A DNA stretch of 64,000 bases from Dasania marina DSM 21967 (GCF_000373485.1 NZ_KB891586.1:262734-326733); one strand, 5' to 3'. Numbered from the stretch's first letter, positions 28,379 to 39,217 are shown. The notes: generated by a model from the letters alone, not told the origin. Numbers and translations are program-made.

Positions 28379-28481
28379 AGTATTTATAAAATTTTCAGCA
28401 ATATGTGTGTGTTTATTGATATATCCGCCTATCTGTATTATAAAATTAGAATATAATAACAAAGATAATAGAGCAGTCCTT

Positions 28482-28748
28482 ATGCAAAATGATTTACTAG
28501 AGTTGAAAAATCTAGGCAACACCTCAATAAACTGGCTCAAAGCCATAGGCATTAACAGCTATGAAGATCTAAAAAACATCGGCCCTGTTGCAGCCTACAC
28601 CCAAATCAAACAACGCGAAATTAAAGTATCCAAGGTATTTTTATATGCTCTGCAAGGCGCATTAATGGATACCCATTGGAACGATTTAGCACCCAGCCTT
28701 AAACAACAGCTGGTTGAAGAAGCGGAGAAGCGTTTAGCCACCACCTAA
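28482..28748 (+). CDS. TfoX C-terminal-domain protein
   Basis: An 88-residue helix-hairpin-helix-like protein matching the TfoX C-terminal domain: LLELKNLGNTSINWLKAIGI and then YEDLKNIGPVAAYTQIK. It lacks the N-terminal TfoX domain, so it should not be called a competence regulator. A start at 28407 is possible but would add a hydrophobic unconserved leader; the ATG at 28482 fits the family. It is coupled to the Rieske gene 3 bp downstream. Confidence 0.85.
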   Translation: MQNDLLELKNLGNTSINWLKAIGINSYEDLKNIGPVAAYTQIKQREIKVSKVFLYALQGALMDTHWNDLAPSLKQQLVEEAEKRLATT

Positions 28749-28751
28749 TAT

Positions 28752-29072
28752 ATGATCAAGCTTTGTCACATAGACGATATACCCGAAGATAGTTCTAAGG
28801 GCTTTGAATACAACGACCACAGCCTGTTTGCGGTGAAGAAAGACGGCCAACTGTTTATCTATAAAAATAGCTGCCCGCATCTGGGCGTAGAGCTAAACTG
28901 GCAGGAAGACCAGTTTTTAGATATAGATAACACCCTAATCCAGTGTAGCACCCACGGCGCCCTGTTTATTATAGAGGACGGCCAGTGTGTAGCCGGCCCC
29001 TGCTTAGGGGAGCAGTTACAAACTATATCCTACACCATAGAAGATGGCATGGTTACAGTCTCTAGTCTCTAG
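28752..29072 (+). CDS. Rieske [2Fe-2S] domain protein
   Basis: A small soluble Rieske ferredoxin of 106 residues. Cluster ligands are C-P-H (SCPHLGVELNW) and C-x-x-H (QCSTHGALF). No oxygenase or cytochrome partner is adjacent. The final codons GTC TCT AGT CTC TAG already belong to the heptanucleotide repeat array, so the stop codon and last residues are repeat-derived. Start ATG is 3 bp after the TfoX-C stop. Confidence 0.9.
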   Translation: MIKLCHIDDIPEDSSKGFEYNDHSLFAVKKDGQLFIYKNSCPHLGVELNWQEDQFLDIDNTLIQCSTHGALFIIEDGQCVAGPCLGEQLQTISYTIEDGMVTVSSL

Positions 29073-29156
29073 TCTCTAGTCTCTAGTCTCTAGTCTCTAG
29101 TCTCTAGTCTCTAGTCTCTAGTCTCTAGTCTCTAGTCTCTAGTCTCTAGTCTCTAG
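29057..29156. repeat. Tandem heptanucleotide array (AGTCTCT)n, about 14 copies
   Basis: About 100 bp of uninterrupted 7-bp units starts inside the last codons of the Rieske gene and ends at CTCTAGAATTC. The unit contains CTAG at each junction, a tetramer usually scarce in bacteria. Confidence 0.97.
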
Positions 29157-29198
29157 AATTCTGTCAGCAAACCACCTGCTGTCAACTAATTGTTTTTT

Positions 29199-29235
29199 TC
29201 TAGCGACTAAGAACTAGAGACTAGGAACTAGCAAC
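29199..29235. repeat. Dispersed CTAG/GACTAG repeat copy
   Basis: A run of CTAGCGACTA-AGAACTAGAG-ACTAGGAACTAG-type words lies between the heptamer array and the pnp terminator. Similar words occur at 29285-29318, 53326-53408 and 55297-55315. Confidence 0.75.
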
Positions 29236-29248
29236 TTTCAAACCAACA

Positions 29249-29284
29249 AAAAAGGCCAGCCCCCTTACAGGAGCTGGCCTTTTT
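29249..29284. terminator. Bidirectional terminator between the Rieske gene and pnp
   Basis: A perfect 12-bp stem of AAAAAGGCCAGC (29249-29260) and GCTGGCCTTTTT (29273-29284) has a 12-nt loop. Confidence 0.93.
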
Positions 29285-29318
29285 ACTAGCGACTAAAGAC
29301 TAGAGTCTAGCGACTCTA
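29285..29318. repeat. CTAG/GACTAG repeat copy overlapping the pnp stop codon
   Basis: CTAGCGACTA-AAGACTAGAGTC-TAGCGACTCTAGTC words run up to and include the TAG stop of pnp. Related words are in the other copies at 29199-29235, 53326-53408 and 55297-55315. Confidence 0.75.
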
Positions 29319-31430
29319 GTCTTCTGAAGCTTCTTCAGTTTTTTCTTCTAACTCTTTTATAGACAACTTAATACGACCGCGCTGATCAACGTCTAATACT
29401 TTAACTTTGATCTCTTGGCCTTCTTTTAAGTAGTCAGTAACATTCTCTACGCGCTCAGATGAGATTTGTGAGATATGCACTAAGCCGTCTTTGCCTGGCA
29501 AGATGTTAACGAAAGCACCAAAATCAACAATGCGCGCTACAGTACCTGTGTAAACAGCACCGATTTCCGCTTCAGCCGTGATTTCTAATACTTTAGCTAC
29601 CGCCGCGTCACGCGAAGTTGCATCAGTACCGTAGATACGAACTGTACCATCGTCGTCTATATCAACGCTGGCGCCAGTCTCTTCGGTGATAGAACGGATA
29701 GTTGCACCGCCTTTACCGATTACGTCGCGAATCTTATCAGTGTCAACTTTCAAAGTTGCCATAGAAGGTGCATTTTCAGACACCTCAGTGCGAGACGTGC
29801 TTAGCACTTGGTTCATTTGACCTAAGATGTGCAAACGCGCAGTCATGGCTTGCTGTAAAGCAATTTCCATAATTTGCTCGTTTATACCTTCAATCTTAAT
29901 GTCCATTTGCAGTGCAGTAATACCATCGGCAGTACCGGCTACTTTAAAGTCCATGTCGCCCAAGTGATCTTCGTCACCCAAGATATCGGTCAAAACAGCG
30001 AAACGCTCGCCTTCTTTAACCAAACCCATGGCGATACCGGCAACCGGTGCCTTAAGAGGCACGCCCGCTTCCATCATCGACAAGCTGGCCACACAGGCAG
30101 AAGCCATAGAGCTAGAGCCGTTAGATTCAGTAATTTCTGATACTACACGAATGGTGTATGGGAAATCTTCAGGCTTAGGTAATACCGCAGCAACACCACG
30201 ACGCGCTAAACGGCCATGGCCTATCTCACGACGGCTAGTGAAGCCAGCACGACCACACTCACCTACTGAGTAAGGAGGGAAGTTGTAGTGCAACATGAAG
30301 TTATCTTCACGCTTACCTTCTAAGGCGTCAATTAACTGTGCGTCACGGGTAGTACCTAAAGTAGTTACACCAATCGCTTGCGTTTCACCACGAGTAAACA
30401 GTGCTGAGCCGTGCGTTTTTGGCAATATACCTACTTCAACATTGATACCACGAACTGTACTGTTATCACGGCCATCAATACGGGCTTCGCCGTTTAGGAT
30501 GCGCTGACGTACAGTAGATTTTTCAAGCTTTTTGAACACGTCTAATACGTCTTCCGCTGAATACTGGGCATCATCACCGGTAGCCAATTGCGCAATCAAC
30601 TGCGCTTTTAAAGCACCTAGGCTAGCATAGCGATCCGCTTTATCAGTAATGCGGTACGCATCGCCTATGCCTTGTTTGAAACCGTTAGCAACAGCTGCTA
30701 ATAGCGCAGTGTTTTCAGCTTCAGCTTCGGCTTCCCAGCGTGGCTTGCCAACTTCAGCCGCTAGCTCAGCAATCACCTTGATAACTGTTTGCATTTCTTG
30801 GTGGGCGAATAAAACCGCACCTAGCATTTGATCTTCAGTCAACTCTTGCGCTTCTGACTCAACCATTAATACCGCTTCAGAGGTACCGGCCACAACCATA
30901 TCTAGCGCACTTTCAGCTAGCTTGTCATAACCTGGGTTTAAGATATAACCCTCTTCTGCAGTAAAGCCAACGCGTGCTGCACCCACTGGGCCATTGAAAG
31001 GCACACCAGAAATAGCCAACGCAGCTGAAGTACCAATTAAGGCAATAATATCGGGATCGGTATTTTTATCCGCAGACATTACCGTACACATAACCTGTAC
31101 TTCGTTTTTAAAACCTTCTGGAAATAATGGACGTATAGGACGGTCGATTAAACGCGAGGTTAATGTTTCTTTTTCTGAGGGGCGAGCTTCGCGCTTGAAA
31201 AATCCACCGGGAATTTTACCCACCGCGTAGGCTTTTTCAGTGTAATGCACACCTAATGGAAAAAAGTCTTGGCCTGGTTTTGCCGACTTAGCAGCAACAA
31301 CAGTACACAGTACTTTTACGTCACCCATAGTCGCCAATACTGCACCTGTCGCTTGACGGGCAATACGGCCGGTTTCTAATGTTACGGTATGATTACCGAA
31401 TTGAAATGTCTTTGTTACTGGATTCACCAA
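29316..31430 (-). CDS. pnp: Polynucleotide phosphorylase
   Basis: 3'-5' phosphorolytic exoribonuclease, a degradosome component. It has 704 residues with two RNase PH-like cores, a KH domain (about 555-612, [15 protein letters not shown]) and a C-terminal S1 domain (about 622-690). Start is TTG at 31430 (MVNPVTKTF), matching the E. coli MLNP start, with GGGAGG seven bases upstream; a GTG in the next codon is an alternative. It is downstream of rpsO through an attenuating hairpin. The stop TAG lies in a dispersed GACTAG repeat. Confidence 0.98.
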   Translation of the reverse strand: MVNPVTKTFQFGNHTVTLETGRIARQATGAVLATMGDVKVLCTVVAAKSAKPGQDFFPLGVHYTEKAYAVGKIPGGFFKREARPSEKETLTSRLIDRPIRPLFPEGFKNEVQVMCTVMSADKNTDPDIIALIGTSAALAISGVPFNGPVGAARVGFTAEEGYILNPGYDKLAESALDMVVAGTSEAVLMVESEAQELTEDQMLGAVLFAHQEMQTVIKVIAELAAEVGKPRWEAEAEAENTALLAAVANGFKQGIGDAYRITDKADRYASLGALKAQLIAQLATGDDAQYSAEDVLDVFKKLEKSTVRQRILNGEARIDGRDNSTVRGINVEVGILPKTHGSALFTRGETQAIGVTTLGTTRDAQLIDALEGKREDNFMLHYNFPPYSVGECGRAGFTSRREIGHGRLARRGVAAVLPKPEDFPYTIRVVSEITESNGSSSMASACVASLSMMEAGVPLKAPVAGIAMGLVKEGERFAVLTDILGDEDHLGDMDFKVAGTADGITALQMDIKIEGINEQIMEIALQQAMTARLHILGQMNQVLSTSRTEVSENAPSMATLKVDTDKIRDVIGKGGATIRSITEETGASVDIDDDGTVRIYGTDATSRDAAVAKVLEITAEAEIGAVYTGTVARIVDFGAFVNILPGKDGLVHISQISSERVENVTDYLKEGQEIKVKVLDVDQRGRIKLSIKELEEKTEEASED

Positions 31431-31522
31431 TTGAAATCCTCCCTTCTGGGGCTAATGTAAGTTCTGTTTATTCATCTATTTACTTAATTTTTATAGCCCT
31501 TGTTTAAACGACTATAAAATGC

Positions 31523-31552
31523 AAAAACCCCAACCGTTTAGCTGGGGTTTTT
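31523..31552 (-). terminator. rpsO-pnp intercistronic terminator
   Basis: AAAAACCCCA (31523-31532) pairs perfectly with TGGGGTTTTT (31543-31552), with a 10-nt loop. It is the conserved position of the partial terminator that separates rpsO from pnp. Confidence 0.93.
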
Positions 31553-31560
31553 ATTAGGTC

Positions 31561-31830
31561 TTAACGACGTAGACCTAAGCGCTTAATCAAGTCGGCGTAA
31601 CGTTCAACGTTTTTGCCTTTTAGGTAATCCAGTAATTTACGACGCTGGTTTACCATGCGAATCAAACCACGACGTGAGTGGTGATCATGCTTGTGGTCAC
31701 CAAAGTGGCCTTGTAACTTTAAAATATTTGTCGTTAACAATGCTACTTGTACTTCTGGTGAACCGGTATCGCCTTCAGCTGTTTGGTATTCAGTTACAAC
31801 AGCTGCTTTTTCGCTAGCAGATAATGCCAT
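31561..31830 (-). CDS. rpsO: 30S ribosomal protein uS15
   Basis: Binds the 16S rRNA three-way junction. It has 89 residues of standard length with [39 protein letters not shown] lies before the ATG. The roughly 160-nt leader has a CCTGAC/GTCAGG stem (31904-31929) that could take part in S15 autoregulation, as known for other bacteria. Confidence 0.98.
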   Translation of the reverse strand: MALSASEKAAVVTEYQTAEGDTGSPEVQVALLTTNILKLQGHFGDHKHDHHSRRGLIRMVNQRRKLLDYLKGKNVERYADLIKRLGLRR

Positions 31831-31999
31831 TTTTAATTCCTTAATTCATTGAATGATATGCCCCGTAAACACGACCTAAGCCCCATTTACCTCTGAAATT
31901 TAGCCTGACCGCGCATATCTACAGTCAGGTTAATCATGCTCTTTACACAGCCATAGGCTGCTTGCGCATAATAAGCGCGGAATTTTACCCTATTTTGGA

Positions 32000-32926
32000 T
32001 CAGTTTGTCGCTATTAATCGACGTGGTTTTACTAATCCATCGTCATTTAATTCGCCTATGCCTAAAAAGCTGCCCTGCTCACTATAGAGCTTAAATTCGC
32101 TATCGCTAGGCGCCTTAGGCACCATCACCGGCTGACCCTGCTTGATATAATCCACCGCGGCCTCGCTTAGGGTCACCGCAGGCAGATGACCCAAGGCTTG
32201 GTCTACCGGCTGTAACAAGGCATCCAGCTCGTCAAAAGCCTCTCTATCACGCAATACCTGTAATTCAGCCAGGCTAACACTCTGCGACGCCACAAAAGGG
32301 CCAGCACCGGTGCGGTTGAGCATGGAGACGTGAGCACCACAACCTAATGCTGCCCCCAAATCTTCCGCTATAGAACGTACATAGGTACCTTTGCTGCATT
32401 CTATATAAACATCAATCTCAGGGTACTCGCCCGCCCTATACGCTTCTAGCTCCAGAGTGAAAATCTCTACCCGGCGGCTTTTGCGCTCCACCTCCAACCC
32501 TTTACGGGCCAATTTATACAACGGCTGGCCTTCATGCTTAAGAGCCGAATACATGGAGGGCACTTGCTCTATGCTACCCCGGAATTGGTCCAGCATAGCT
32601 AGCACTTGCTGCTCGCTAATATGCTCCGCCGGCTCGGCCGTTAACACCTTACCTTCGGCATCCCCCGAGGCAGTGGTGACACCCAAGGTAAAGGTGCTGC
32701 GATAAGCCTTGTTGGCGTTGAGTAGGTATTGTGAAAACTTGGTGGCCTCGCCAAAACACAGCGGTAATACGCCGGTAGCTAGCGGGTCCAAGCTACCGGT
32801 ATGGCCGGCCTTTTGCGCGTTATAAATCGCTTTGGCCACCTGTAGCGCCCAATTAGAACTTTTATCTATGGGCTTATCTAACACTAAGATGCCGTGTACC
32901 GGCCTACCTCGACGTCGCTTAGCCAA
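32000..32926 (-). CDS. truB: tRNA pseudouridine55 synthase
   Basis: Isomerises U55 in the T-loop of tRNAs. It has 308 residues; the catalytic Asp is in KAGHTGSLDPLATGVLPL (about residue 48). The C-terminal PUA-like region begins near 250. It starts with TTG at 32926, two bases after the rbfA stop, with GAGG seven bases upstream; no ATG lies nearby. Confidence 0.97.
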   Translation of the reverse strand: MAKRRRGRPVHGILVLDKPIDKSSNWALQVAKAIYNAQKAGHTGSLDPLATGVLPLCFGEATKFSQYLLNANKAYRSTFTLGVTTASGDAEGKVLTAEPAEHISEQQVLAMLDQFRGSIEQVPSMYSALKHEGQPLYKLARKGLEVERKSRRVEIFTLELEAYRAGEYPEIDVYIECSKGTYVRSIAEDLGAALGCGAHVSMLNRTGAGPFVASQSVSLAELQVLRDREAFDELDALLQPVDQALGHLPAVTLSEAAVDYIKQGQPVMVPKAPSDSEFKLYSEQGSFLGIGELNDDGLVKPRRLIATN

Positions 32927-32928
32927 AA

Positions 32929-33333
32929 TCAGGCCTCGCTATCATCATCGGCTTTATCATAATCATCGTGCTGCCGGTCTTCAGACACCGCTTTTTCGAT
33001 AAGATTAGAAAGATACTGGCCATTTACCACACTGGCATCAAAATAAAAGCGCATTTTCGGCGTGGTACGGGCATTGCTAGCCTTAGCGATTTGCGTGCGC
33101 AAAAAACCTGCTGCCTTATTAAGAGCCTCTATAGACTCCTCCGCCTCTTGCTCGGTTTCCTTACCCAGCACGGTCACATACACTTTCGCATGGCTCATGT
33201 CGCGGCTTACTTCAACATCAGTCACACTGACCATGCCTACCCGCGGATCGCGAACTTGAAATTGTATGAGCCCGGAAAGCTCGCGTTTAATAAAATCACC
33301 CACCCGTTGGGTACGGCTATATTCTTTGGCCAT
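32929..33333 (-). CDS. rbfA: Ribosome-binding factor A
   Basis: 30S maturation factor with a KH-type fold, 134 residues from the ATG at 33333 (AGGTGG eight bases upstream); a GTG at 33345 is a less likely start. The N-terminus MAKEYSRTQRVGDFIKREL and the core MRFYFDASV match the family. The C-terminal tail is acidic. Confidence 0.97.
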   Translation of the reverse strand: MAKEYSRTQRVGDFIKRELSGLIQFQVRDPRVGMVSVTDVEVSRDMSHAKVYVTVLGKETEQEAEESIEALNKAAGFLRTQIAKASNARTTPKMRFYFDASVVNGQYLSNLIEKAVSEDRQHDDYDKADDDSEA

Positions 33334-33461
33334 ATCAGCCACCACCTAAAACATTTACGGGGCAAAAAAATAACCCCTAAAAATAAAAAATTGCCATGCC
33401 CGAAACAGGCATGACAATCATCGATTAAGGCCCCGTTAACACGGGGACAGCAAGGTAGAAA

Positions 33462-36089
33462 TTATAGGGTACGAGCGTACTCTTTAACTTCGTAAACCTC
33501 TATCTTATCGCCAGGCTTAACATCGGTATAGTTTTTAACACCTATGCCACACTCCACGCCGTTACGTACTTCATTGACGTCATCTTTAAAGCGGCGCAGC
33601 GACTCTAACTCACCTTCGTAAATAACCACATCCTCGCGTAAAACGCGTATAGGATTACTACGTACCAGCGTACCTTCAATAACCATACAGCCGGCAATTT
33701 GACCGAACTTAGGCGAGGTAAATACATCGCGAACTTCCGCGGTGCCGTTAATTTCTTCGCGCATCTCTGGACTAAGCATGCCAGACAAAGCCTGCTTAAC
33801 ATCATCTAACAAGTCGTAAATAATGCTGTAGTAGCGCAGATCTAGACCTTCGCTTTCTACCAATAGACGGGCTTTATTATCGGCGCGTACGTTAAAACCA
33901 AACACCACTGCACCCGAGGTTGCTGCCAAGCTAGCATCGGTTTCAGTAATACCACCGACACCGCCACTGATAATATTCACCTTAACTTCATCATTACCTA
34001 TTTCCATCAATGATGACTGTATAGCCTCTAGCGAACCACGCACATCTGCTTTCAACACGACGTTTAAGGTACGTACTTCGTCAGCACCCATGTTGGCAAA
34101 CATGTTTTCCAACTTAGCTGCTTGCTGACGCTTAAGCTTGTCCTCACGGTCTTTGGTTTGACGGAACAAGGTAACTTCACGCGCCTTCTTCTCACTCTCC
34201 AGCACCATAAAGCTATCACCCGCATCGGGTGTGCCGTCTAAGCCTAAAATCTCTACAGGAATAGAAGGGCCAGCTTCTTTAATGGGGTTACCATTTTCAT
34301 CATTCATGGCACGTACACGGCCATAGTGATGGCCTGCTAAGACGATATCGCCTTGGCGTAAAGTACCAGCCTGCACCAACACAGAAGCCACTGAACCACG
34401 CCCTTTATCTAAGCGCGACTCTATAACGATACCGCTACCTGGAATGTCGGTAGCTGCCTGCAGCTCTAACAGTTCGGCCTGTAATAAGATCGCTTCTAAT
34501 AGAGCATCTATGCCGTCACCGCTGTGCGCTGATACGGGAACAAACTGCACATCGCCGCCCCAGTCTTCCGGGATAACGTCTTTAGCTGCCAATTCATTTT
34601 TAACACGATCTAAATCGGCACCCTCTTTATCCATTTTGTTCACGGCGACAATAATAGGTACGCCTGCAGCACGGGCGTGCTTAATCGCCTCTTCGGTTTG
34701 TGGCATCACACCGTCATCGGCAGCAACCACCAAAATCACTATATCAGTACTCTTGGCACCACGTGCGCGCATGGCGGTAAACGCCGCATGCCCAGGGGTA
34801 TCCAAAAATGAAATCATGCCGTGATCGGTTTCTACATGATAGGCACCAATATGCTGGGTAATACCACCCGCCTCACCACCGGCTACAACTGTTTTGCGTA
34901 TATAGTCTAGCAATGATGTTTTACCGTGATCTACGTGACCCATAACAGTAACCACTGGCGCACGAGGCATCATAGTACCTTCTTGCTGACCTAGTTCTGT
35001 TTCCAGCGCTTCTTCAACTTCATCACCGCTAACTAACTTGGCAACATGCCCAAGCTCTTCAACCACTAACTGCGCAGACTCTTGGTCTAGGCTTTGATTG
35101 ATGGTAGCCATCACACCCATACCCATCAGAATTTTAATAACCGCAGAGGCTTTGACATTCATTTTCTGAGCAAGCTCAGAGACTAATAGCGCTTCAGGGA
35201 TTGCAACTTCGATAGCTTTTTTCTCGGTAGGGGCCGAGAAACCATGCTGCTTCGCACCTTCTGGCAATTTTAAGATTTTTTGCTTGCGGCGACCGCGCAT
35301 ATTACCTTCATCCATATCGATATTACGGATGTTATGGCCACGGTTTTTACCGCGTTTTTTGATCGCCAGCTCTTTAACTTTAGGGCCTTTCTTCTTGCCA
35401 GCTCGGGCTTCAGCGCTAGCTTCGGCATCGGGCTCAGCATGCATGCGAGCAGGCTTAGCTTTTTTGTCGTCGGTTTTTTTGTTGCTATCTACCGCTGCTA
35501 GACGTACCTCTTCTGCACGTTTAGCGGCTAGTGCCGCCTCTTGTAACTCGCGATCTTTGACATCTTGTTCCTGACGCTTGGTTGCAGCCATCTGACGCAA
35601 CACTTCAGGATCCATTTGCGACTTGTCCAGCGTTGCCTCTTGCGCAGCCTGAGCCTCTTTTTCGGCCAAAGCCTTGGCCTCTGCCGCCGCTTTTTCCGCA
35701 AGTTCTAGCGCCGCTTTTTCAGCCGCTAGCTCTTGTTCTGTTTTTTCGCTTAGCTCATTGTTCGCCAGCTCCTCAGCTGCCAACTCTTGCGGATCACGCT
35801 TAATATAAGTGCGCTTTTTACGCACTTCTACGCTAACCGTTTTTTTACCTTGGCTAGAACTGGTTTTCAAGGTGCTGATGGTTTTACGTTTTAAGGTGAT
35901 TTTCTTAGGCGCATCCGCCGCTTCACCATGGCTGCTCTTTAAAAAAGCCAGCAATGTTTGCTTATCATCATCCGATACAATTTGTTCAGCCTGTGTATGC
36001 GTAAGGCCCGCCTGCTTCATTTGACCCAATAAACGGTCAACTGGCGCGCCAACTACTTCAGCTAGTTGGCTTACAGTTACTTCAGCCAT
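33462..36089 (-). CDS. infB: Translation initiation factor IF-2
   Basis: GTPase that delivers initiator tRNA to the 30S subunit. It has 875 residues. The N-terminal IF2_N domain is followed by a long Ala/Glu/Lys-rich charged linker (about 100-250). The G domain has [26 protein letters not shown] and NKMDKE; domains II-IV complete the protein, ending [12 protein letters not shown]-like. It lies between nusA and rbfA. Confidence 0.98.
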   Translation of the reverse strand: MAEVTVSQLAEVVGAPVDRLLGQMKQAGLTHTQAEQIVSDDDKQTLLAFLKSSHGEAADAPKKITLKRKTISTLKTSSSQGKKTVSVEVRKKRTYIKRDPQELAAEELANNELSEKTEQELAAEKAALELAEKAAAEAKALAEKEAQAAQEATLDKSQMDPEVLRQMAATKRQEQDVKDRELQEAALAAKRAEEVRLAAVDSNKKTDDKKAKPARMHAEPDAEASAEARAGKKKGPKVKELAIKKRGKNRGHNIRNIDMDEGNMRGRRKQKILKLPEGAKQHGFSAPTEKKAIEVAIPEALLVSELAQKMNVKASAVIKILMGMGVMATINQSLDQESAQLVVEELGHVAKLVSGDEVEEALETELGQQEGTMMPRAPVVTVMGHVDHGKTSLLDYIRKTVVAGGEAGGITQHIGAYHVETDHGMISFLDTPGHAAFTAMRARGAKSTDIVILVVAADDGVMPQTEEAIKHARAAGVPIIVAVNKMDKEGADLDRVKNELAAKDVIPEDWGGDVQFVPVSAHSGDGIDALLEAILLQAELLELQAATDIPGSGIVIESRLDKGRGSVASVLVQAGTLRQGDIVLAGHHYGRVRAMNDENGNPIKEAGPSIPVEILGLDGTPDAGDSFMVLESEKKAREVTLFRQTKDREDKLKRQQAAKLENMFANMGADEVRTLNVVLKADVRGSLEAIQSSLMEIGNDEVKVNIISGGVGGITETDASLAATSGAVVFGFNVRADNKARLLVESEGLDLRYYSIIYDLLDDVKQALSGMLSPEMREEINGTAEVRDVFTSPKFGQIAGCMVIEGTLVRSNPIRVLREDVVIYEGELESLRRFKDDVNEVRNGVECGIGVKNYTDVKPGDKIEVYEVKEYARTL

Positions 36090-36134
36090 TCAGTATTCTC
36101 CTGTGTATTGCTACTTGTTATTACTGATGTACGC

Positions 36135-37631
36135 TTATTGATCGTCAGTTTCAGCAAACCATGGGGCGCGAGCAGTCATAATTAATTCGCCTGCACGCTG
36201 CGCATCCATACCTTCAATATCGAGTATATCTTCTACACCTTGCTCAGCAAGGTCTTCCATGGTGACTATACCTTTACTGGCCAACACGAAAGCTAAATGC
36301 TTATCCATGCCGTCCATAGTCAGCAAATCTTCAGCTGGGTCGACTTTACCCAACTGCTCTTCGCTGGCGATAGCCTGTGTTAGTAGCGCATCTTTTGCTC
36401 TAGCACGCAGCTCTTCGGCTATATCTTCATCAAAGCCTTCAATGGCAGTCATTTCCTCTAACGGAACATAAGCAACTTCTTCCAAGGTAGTGAAACCTTC
36501 TTCCACCAACACTTCAGCCACATCTTCTTCTATATCTAAAGCAGCCATAAACTGCTCCATAATGGCGCCTGATTCCTTTTGATGCTTTTCAGCAGCATCT
36601 TCAACGCTCATTACATTAATCGTCCAACCGGTTAGCTCACTGGCCAGGCGCACATTTTGGCCGCCGCGACCTATGGCCATAGCCAAGTTTTCTTCATTAA
36701 CCGCCACATCCATAGTGCCGGAGTCTTCGTCCACAACAATAGACTCTACTTCGGCAGGTGACATGGCGTTGATAACTAATTGCGCAGGATTGTCGTCCCA
36801 CAAAATAATATCGACACGCTCATTACCCAGCTCGCCAGATACCGCCTGCACACGCGAACCACGCATACCTACACAAGCACCCACTGGATCAATGCGACCA
36901 TCGTTAGTTTTAACGGTGATCTTTGCTCGTGAACCGGCATCGCGTGCCGCCGAACGTATCTCAATAACCTGTTCAGAAATTTCAGGCACTTCAATTTTGA
37001 ATAGCTCTATGATCATTTCTGGGCAGGCACGGCTTAAGAATAACTGTGGACCACGTGCTTCTGGACGCACATCTTGTAAAATGGCGCGCGCCCTTTCACC
37101 CATGCGGAAAACTTCACGGCCTACCAGCTCTTCTCTAGGTAATAAGCCTTCGGCATTGTTACCTAAATCAACAATAATATTATCGCGGGTCACTTTCTTA
37201 ACGGTACCGCTCACCAGCTCGCCTATGCGGCCCTGGTATTCTTCAACCACTTGCGCACGCTCTGCTTCACGTACTTTTTGTACAATGACTTGCTTAGCCG
37301 TTTGCGCAGCAATACGGCCAAAACCTATATTCTCTACCACTTCCTCATGGACGTCGCCTACTTGTAAGGCACTGTCTTCTTCATGTGCTTCTTCAAGGGT
37401 AAACTGAGTGCCCAGCAAGGCCATTTCGTCATCGCTCATCACCAACCAGCGGCGGGTGGTAACATAGTTGCCGGTAGTTCTATCTATGGCTACCTGTATG
37501 TCAGCGTCTTCGTCATAGCGCTTTTTAGTAGCCATGGCTAACGCCTGCTCTATTGCCTCGAAAATAATTTCTCGATCTACGCCTTTCTCGTTAGAAACTG
37601 CTTCAGCTACTAAAAGTATCTCTTTACTCAT
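36135..37631 (-). CDS. nusA: Transcription termination/antitermination factor NusA
   Basis: RNA-polymerase-binding factor of 498 residues: an N-terminal polymerase-binding domain, S1 (about 135-200, [12 protein letters not shown]), two KH domains (about 230-345, including [15 protein letters not shown] and [12 protein letters not shown]), and two C-terminal acidic helix-hairpin-helix repeats (about 360-490), as in gammaproteobacteria. Confidence 0.98.
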   Translation of the reverse strand: MSKEILLVAEAVSNEKGVDREIIFEAIEQALAMATKKRYDEDADIQVAIDRTTGNYVTTRRWLVMSDDEMALLGTQFTLEEAHEEDSALQVGDVHEEVVENIGFGRIAAQTAKQVIVQKVREAERAQVVEEYQGRIGELVSGTVKKVTRDNIIVDLGNNAEGLLPREELVGREVFRMGERARAILQDVRPEARGPQLFLSRACPEMIIELFKIEVPEISEQVIEIRSAARDAGSRAKITVKTNDGRIDPVGACVGMRGSRVQAVSGELGNERVDIILWDDNPAQLVINAMSPAEVESIVVDEDSGTMDVAVNEENLAMAIGRGGQNVRLASELTGWTINVMSVEDAAEKHQKESGAIMEQFMAALDIEEDVAEVLVEEGFTTLEEVAYVPLEEMTAIEGFDEDIAEELRARAKDALLTQAIASEEQLGKVDPAEDLLTMDGMDKHLAFVLASKGIVTMEDLAEQGVEDILDIEGMDAQRAGELIMTARAPWFAETDDQ

Positions 37632-37696
37632 TGCTCGCCTCGTTAAAATCCATTCACGCGCTTACGGTCTAAGCGGGTAAAACATACGGTACGCAA

Positions 37697-38152
37697 TTAA
37701 AATTGCGGGACTATATTTGCCTTATCGATCATCTCAAAGGGTAATAAATATTCGTGATCATCAACAACAATCACCACGTCTTGATCTTCTACACCCACTA
37801 ACTGGCCGGTAAAGTTTCTACGACCTTCGTAGGCTACGCGTAGCTTTAGCTTTACCACATCACCTTTGTGAGTTAGGTATTGCTCTAGGCTAAACAAAGG
37901 CCTAGCCATACCTGGCGAAGAAACCTCTAGGGTATATTCACCGGCTATAGGGTCTTCCACATCAAAAACACTACTAACCTGACGACTGACTGCAGCACAG
38001 TCGTCGACATCGATACCCTTGGGGTTATCTATATAAATTCTTACTACAGTTTGTTTGGAGTGTGCGACATATTCTACGCCCCATAACTGTAACTCTAAAG
38101 CCTCAACAACGGGCTTGATTAACTCTAGCAATAGCGCATCTTTGCCAGCCAT
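37697..38152 (-). CDS. rimP: Ribosome maturation factor RimP
   Basis: 30S assembly factor of 151 residues with an N-terminal alpha/beta domain ([33 protein letters not shown]) and a C-terminal SH3-like barrel. It is the first protein gene of the operon after the initiator tRNA. Confidence 0.97.
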   Translation of the reverse strand: MAGKDALLLELIKPVVEALELQLWGVEYVAHSKQTVVRIYIDNPKGIDVDDCAAVSRQVSSVFDVEDPIAGEYTLEVSSPGMARPLFSLEQYLTHKGDVVKLKLRVAYEGRRNFTGQLVGVEDQDVVIVVDDHEYLLPFEMIDKANIVPQF

Positions 38153-38281
38153 GCATAAACCTCAATAAATCGAGTAAACTGCCACTGCCTTTTAAAAAGC
38201 AGCAGCAATAAAAAATGGGCTCCTAGGCCCACTTCAATCTGGCTCAGCCCTGCATCTCGCAAAAGCTAAACCGCAAATAGC

Positions 38282-38308
38282 AAAAAACCCCAGCAAAGGG
38301 GCTTATTC
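38282..38308 (-). terminator. Possible weak terminator/attenuator between the initiator tRNA and rimP
   Basis: On the minus strand a short GCCCC...GGGG stem is followed by six T residues, 33 bp after the tRNA 3' end. The stem is short, so readthrough into rimP is expected. Confidence 0.5.
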
Positions 38309-38340
38309 AGTGTCACGCGTTTACTGTACAACGCATGAAT

Positions 38341-38417
<77 letters not shown>

Positions 38418-38521
38418 TCTACTTTGGCCCAACACTTAATAGCGATAATTTGCTACTGCATCGACCACCATGCCCCTTTGGCATGCGCCCATCAAACCCC
38501 TAGGGCTTAATAAGTGCGCGA

Positions 38522-38550
38522 ATTATAGGGATTTGGCGGTTTTGGGTCAA
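38522..38550 (-). promoter_or_regulatory. Sigma-70 promoter for the metY-rimP-nusA-infB operon
   Basis: On the minus strand, -35 TTGACC (38545-38550) and a perfect -10 TATAAT (38522-38527) are separated by 17 bp and followed by a GC-rich discriminator (TCGCGC), as expected for a stringently controlled stable-RNA promoter. The rest of the gap 38418-38716 shows only the tRNA-Leu terminator. Confidence 0.88.
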
Positions 38551-38682
38551 GGACAAGTTCCCGTATTTACCCTGCAGGGGCAACTATTTTCAGTATGCAG
38601 TCACCGCAAAAAACAAAAAACAGAGACTCAGCCCAGCCACAGCGTAGCCAACCATGCTAACACCCCCACTTTGGACAGACAT

Positions 38683-38714
38683 AAAAAAAGCGCCTAAAAC
38701 TAGACGCTTTTAAT
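38683..38714 (-). terminator. Terminator after tRNA-Leu
   Basis: AAAAGCG.CTA pairs with TAG.CGCTTTT across a short loop, with an oligo-T on the minus strand. It separates secG/tRNA-Leu from the metY promoter. Confidence 0.85.
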
Positions 38715-38716
38715 AT

Positions 38717-38803
38717 TGGTGCCGAAGGCGGGACTTGAACCCGCACGAGCTTGCGCTCACCACCCCCTCAAGGTGGCGTGTCTACCAATTTCACCACTTC
38801 GGC
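38717..38803 (-). tRNA. leuU: tRNA-Leu (GAG)
   Basis: An 87-nt class II tRNA with a long variable arm, encoded CCA and anticodon GAG in the loop CCTTGAGGG. The sequence closely resembles E. coli leuU, which likewise follows secG. It lies 6 bp from the secG stop, so it is probably processed from the secG transcript. Confidence 0.95.
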
Positions 38804-38809
38804 TAAAAC

Positions 38810-39202
38810 TTAATTACTGCCAGGCATATCCTCTGACGTGGCAGGTACATCAACCGAAGTTGCTGGCGCAACCGTGGCAGGCATATCAGACTGCTCCATC
38901 TCAGGCATCTCAACCTCGCTAGACTCCACTACCGCTGGCACAGGCATATCAATAGCGCCCACACTTGCCGCATTCTCTTTGGCCACCACAGCCAAACCAA
39001 AGCTAGTCACAAAAAATAACGTGGCCAATACAGACGTACCCTTGGTCAGCAAATTACCGCCGCCCTGGCTACCCATAATTGTTTGCGATGCACCCGAGCC
39101 AAAAGAGGCCCCCATGCTGGCGCCCTTGCCCTGCTGAATCAGAATCAAGCCAATAATGCCCAATGCTGCAAGTACGTGACAAATAAGTATTAATTGTTCC
39201 AT
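38810..39202 (-). CDS. secG: Preprotein translocase subunit SecG
   Basis: A 130-residue auxiliary subunit of the SecYEG channel. Two membrane helices (about 3-22 and 52-72) flank the conserved loop QQGKGASMGASFGSGASQTIMGSQG. The C-terminal tail (about 85-130) is rich in Met, Pro, Ser and Glu and is longer than usual. Confidence 0.95.
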   Translation of the reverse strand: MEQLILICHVLAALGIIGLILIQQGKGASMGASFGSGASQTIMGSQGGGNLLTKGTSVLATLFFVTSFGLAVVAKENAASVGAIDMPVPAVVESSEVEMPEMEQSDMPATVAPATSVDVPATSEDMPGSN

Positions 39203-39217
39203 AGTAATAACTCTATT

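Noticed and set aside
28379-28552. Upstream extension of the M15 peptidase gene
   Set aside because: It overlaps the promoter region and start of the divergent TfoX-C gene and adds 58 unconserved residues.
28482-28748. Competence regulator TfoX
   Set aside because: Only the C-terminal TfoX domain is present; the full regulator needs the N-terminal domain.
29057-29156. CRISPR-like array
   Set aside because: The units are 7 bp with no spacers; it is a simple tandem repeat and no cas genes are present.
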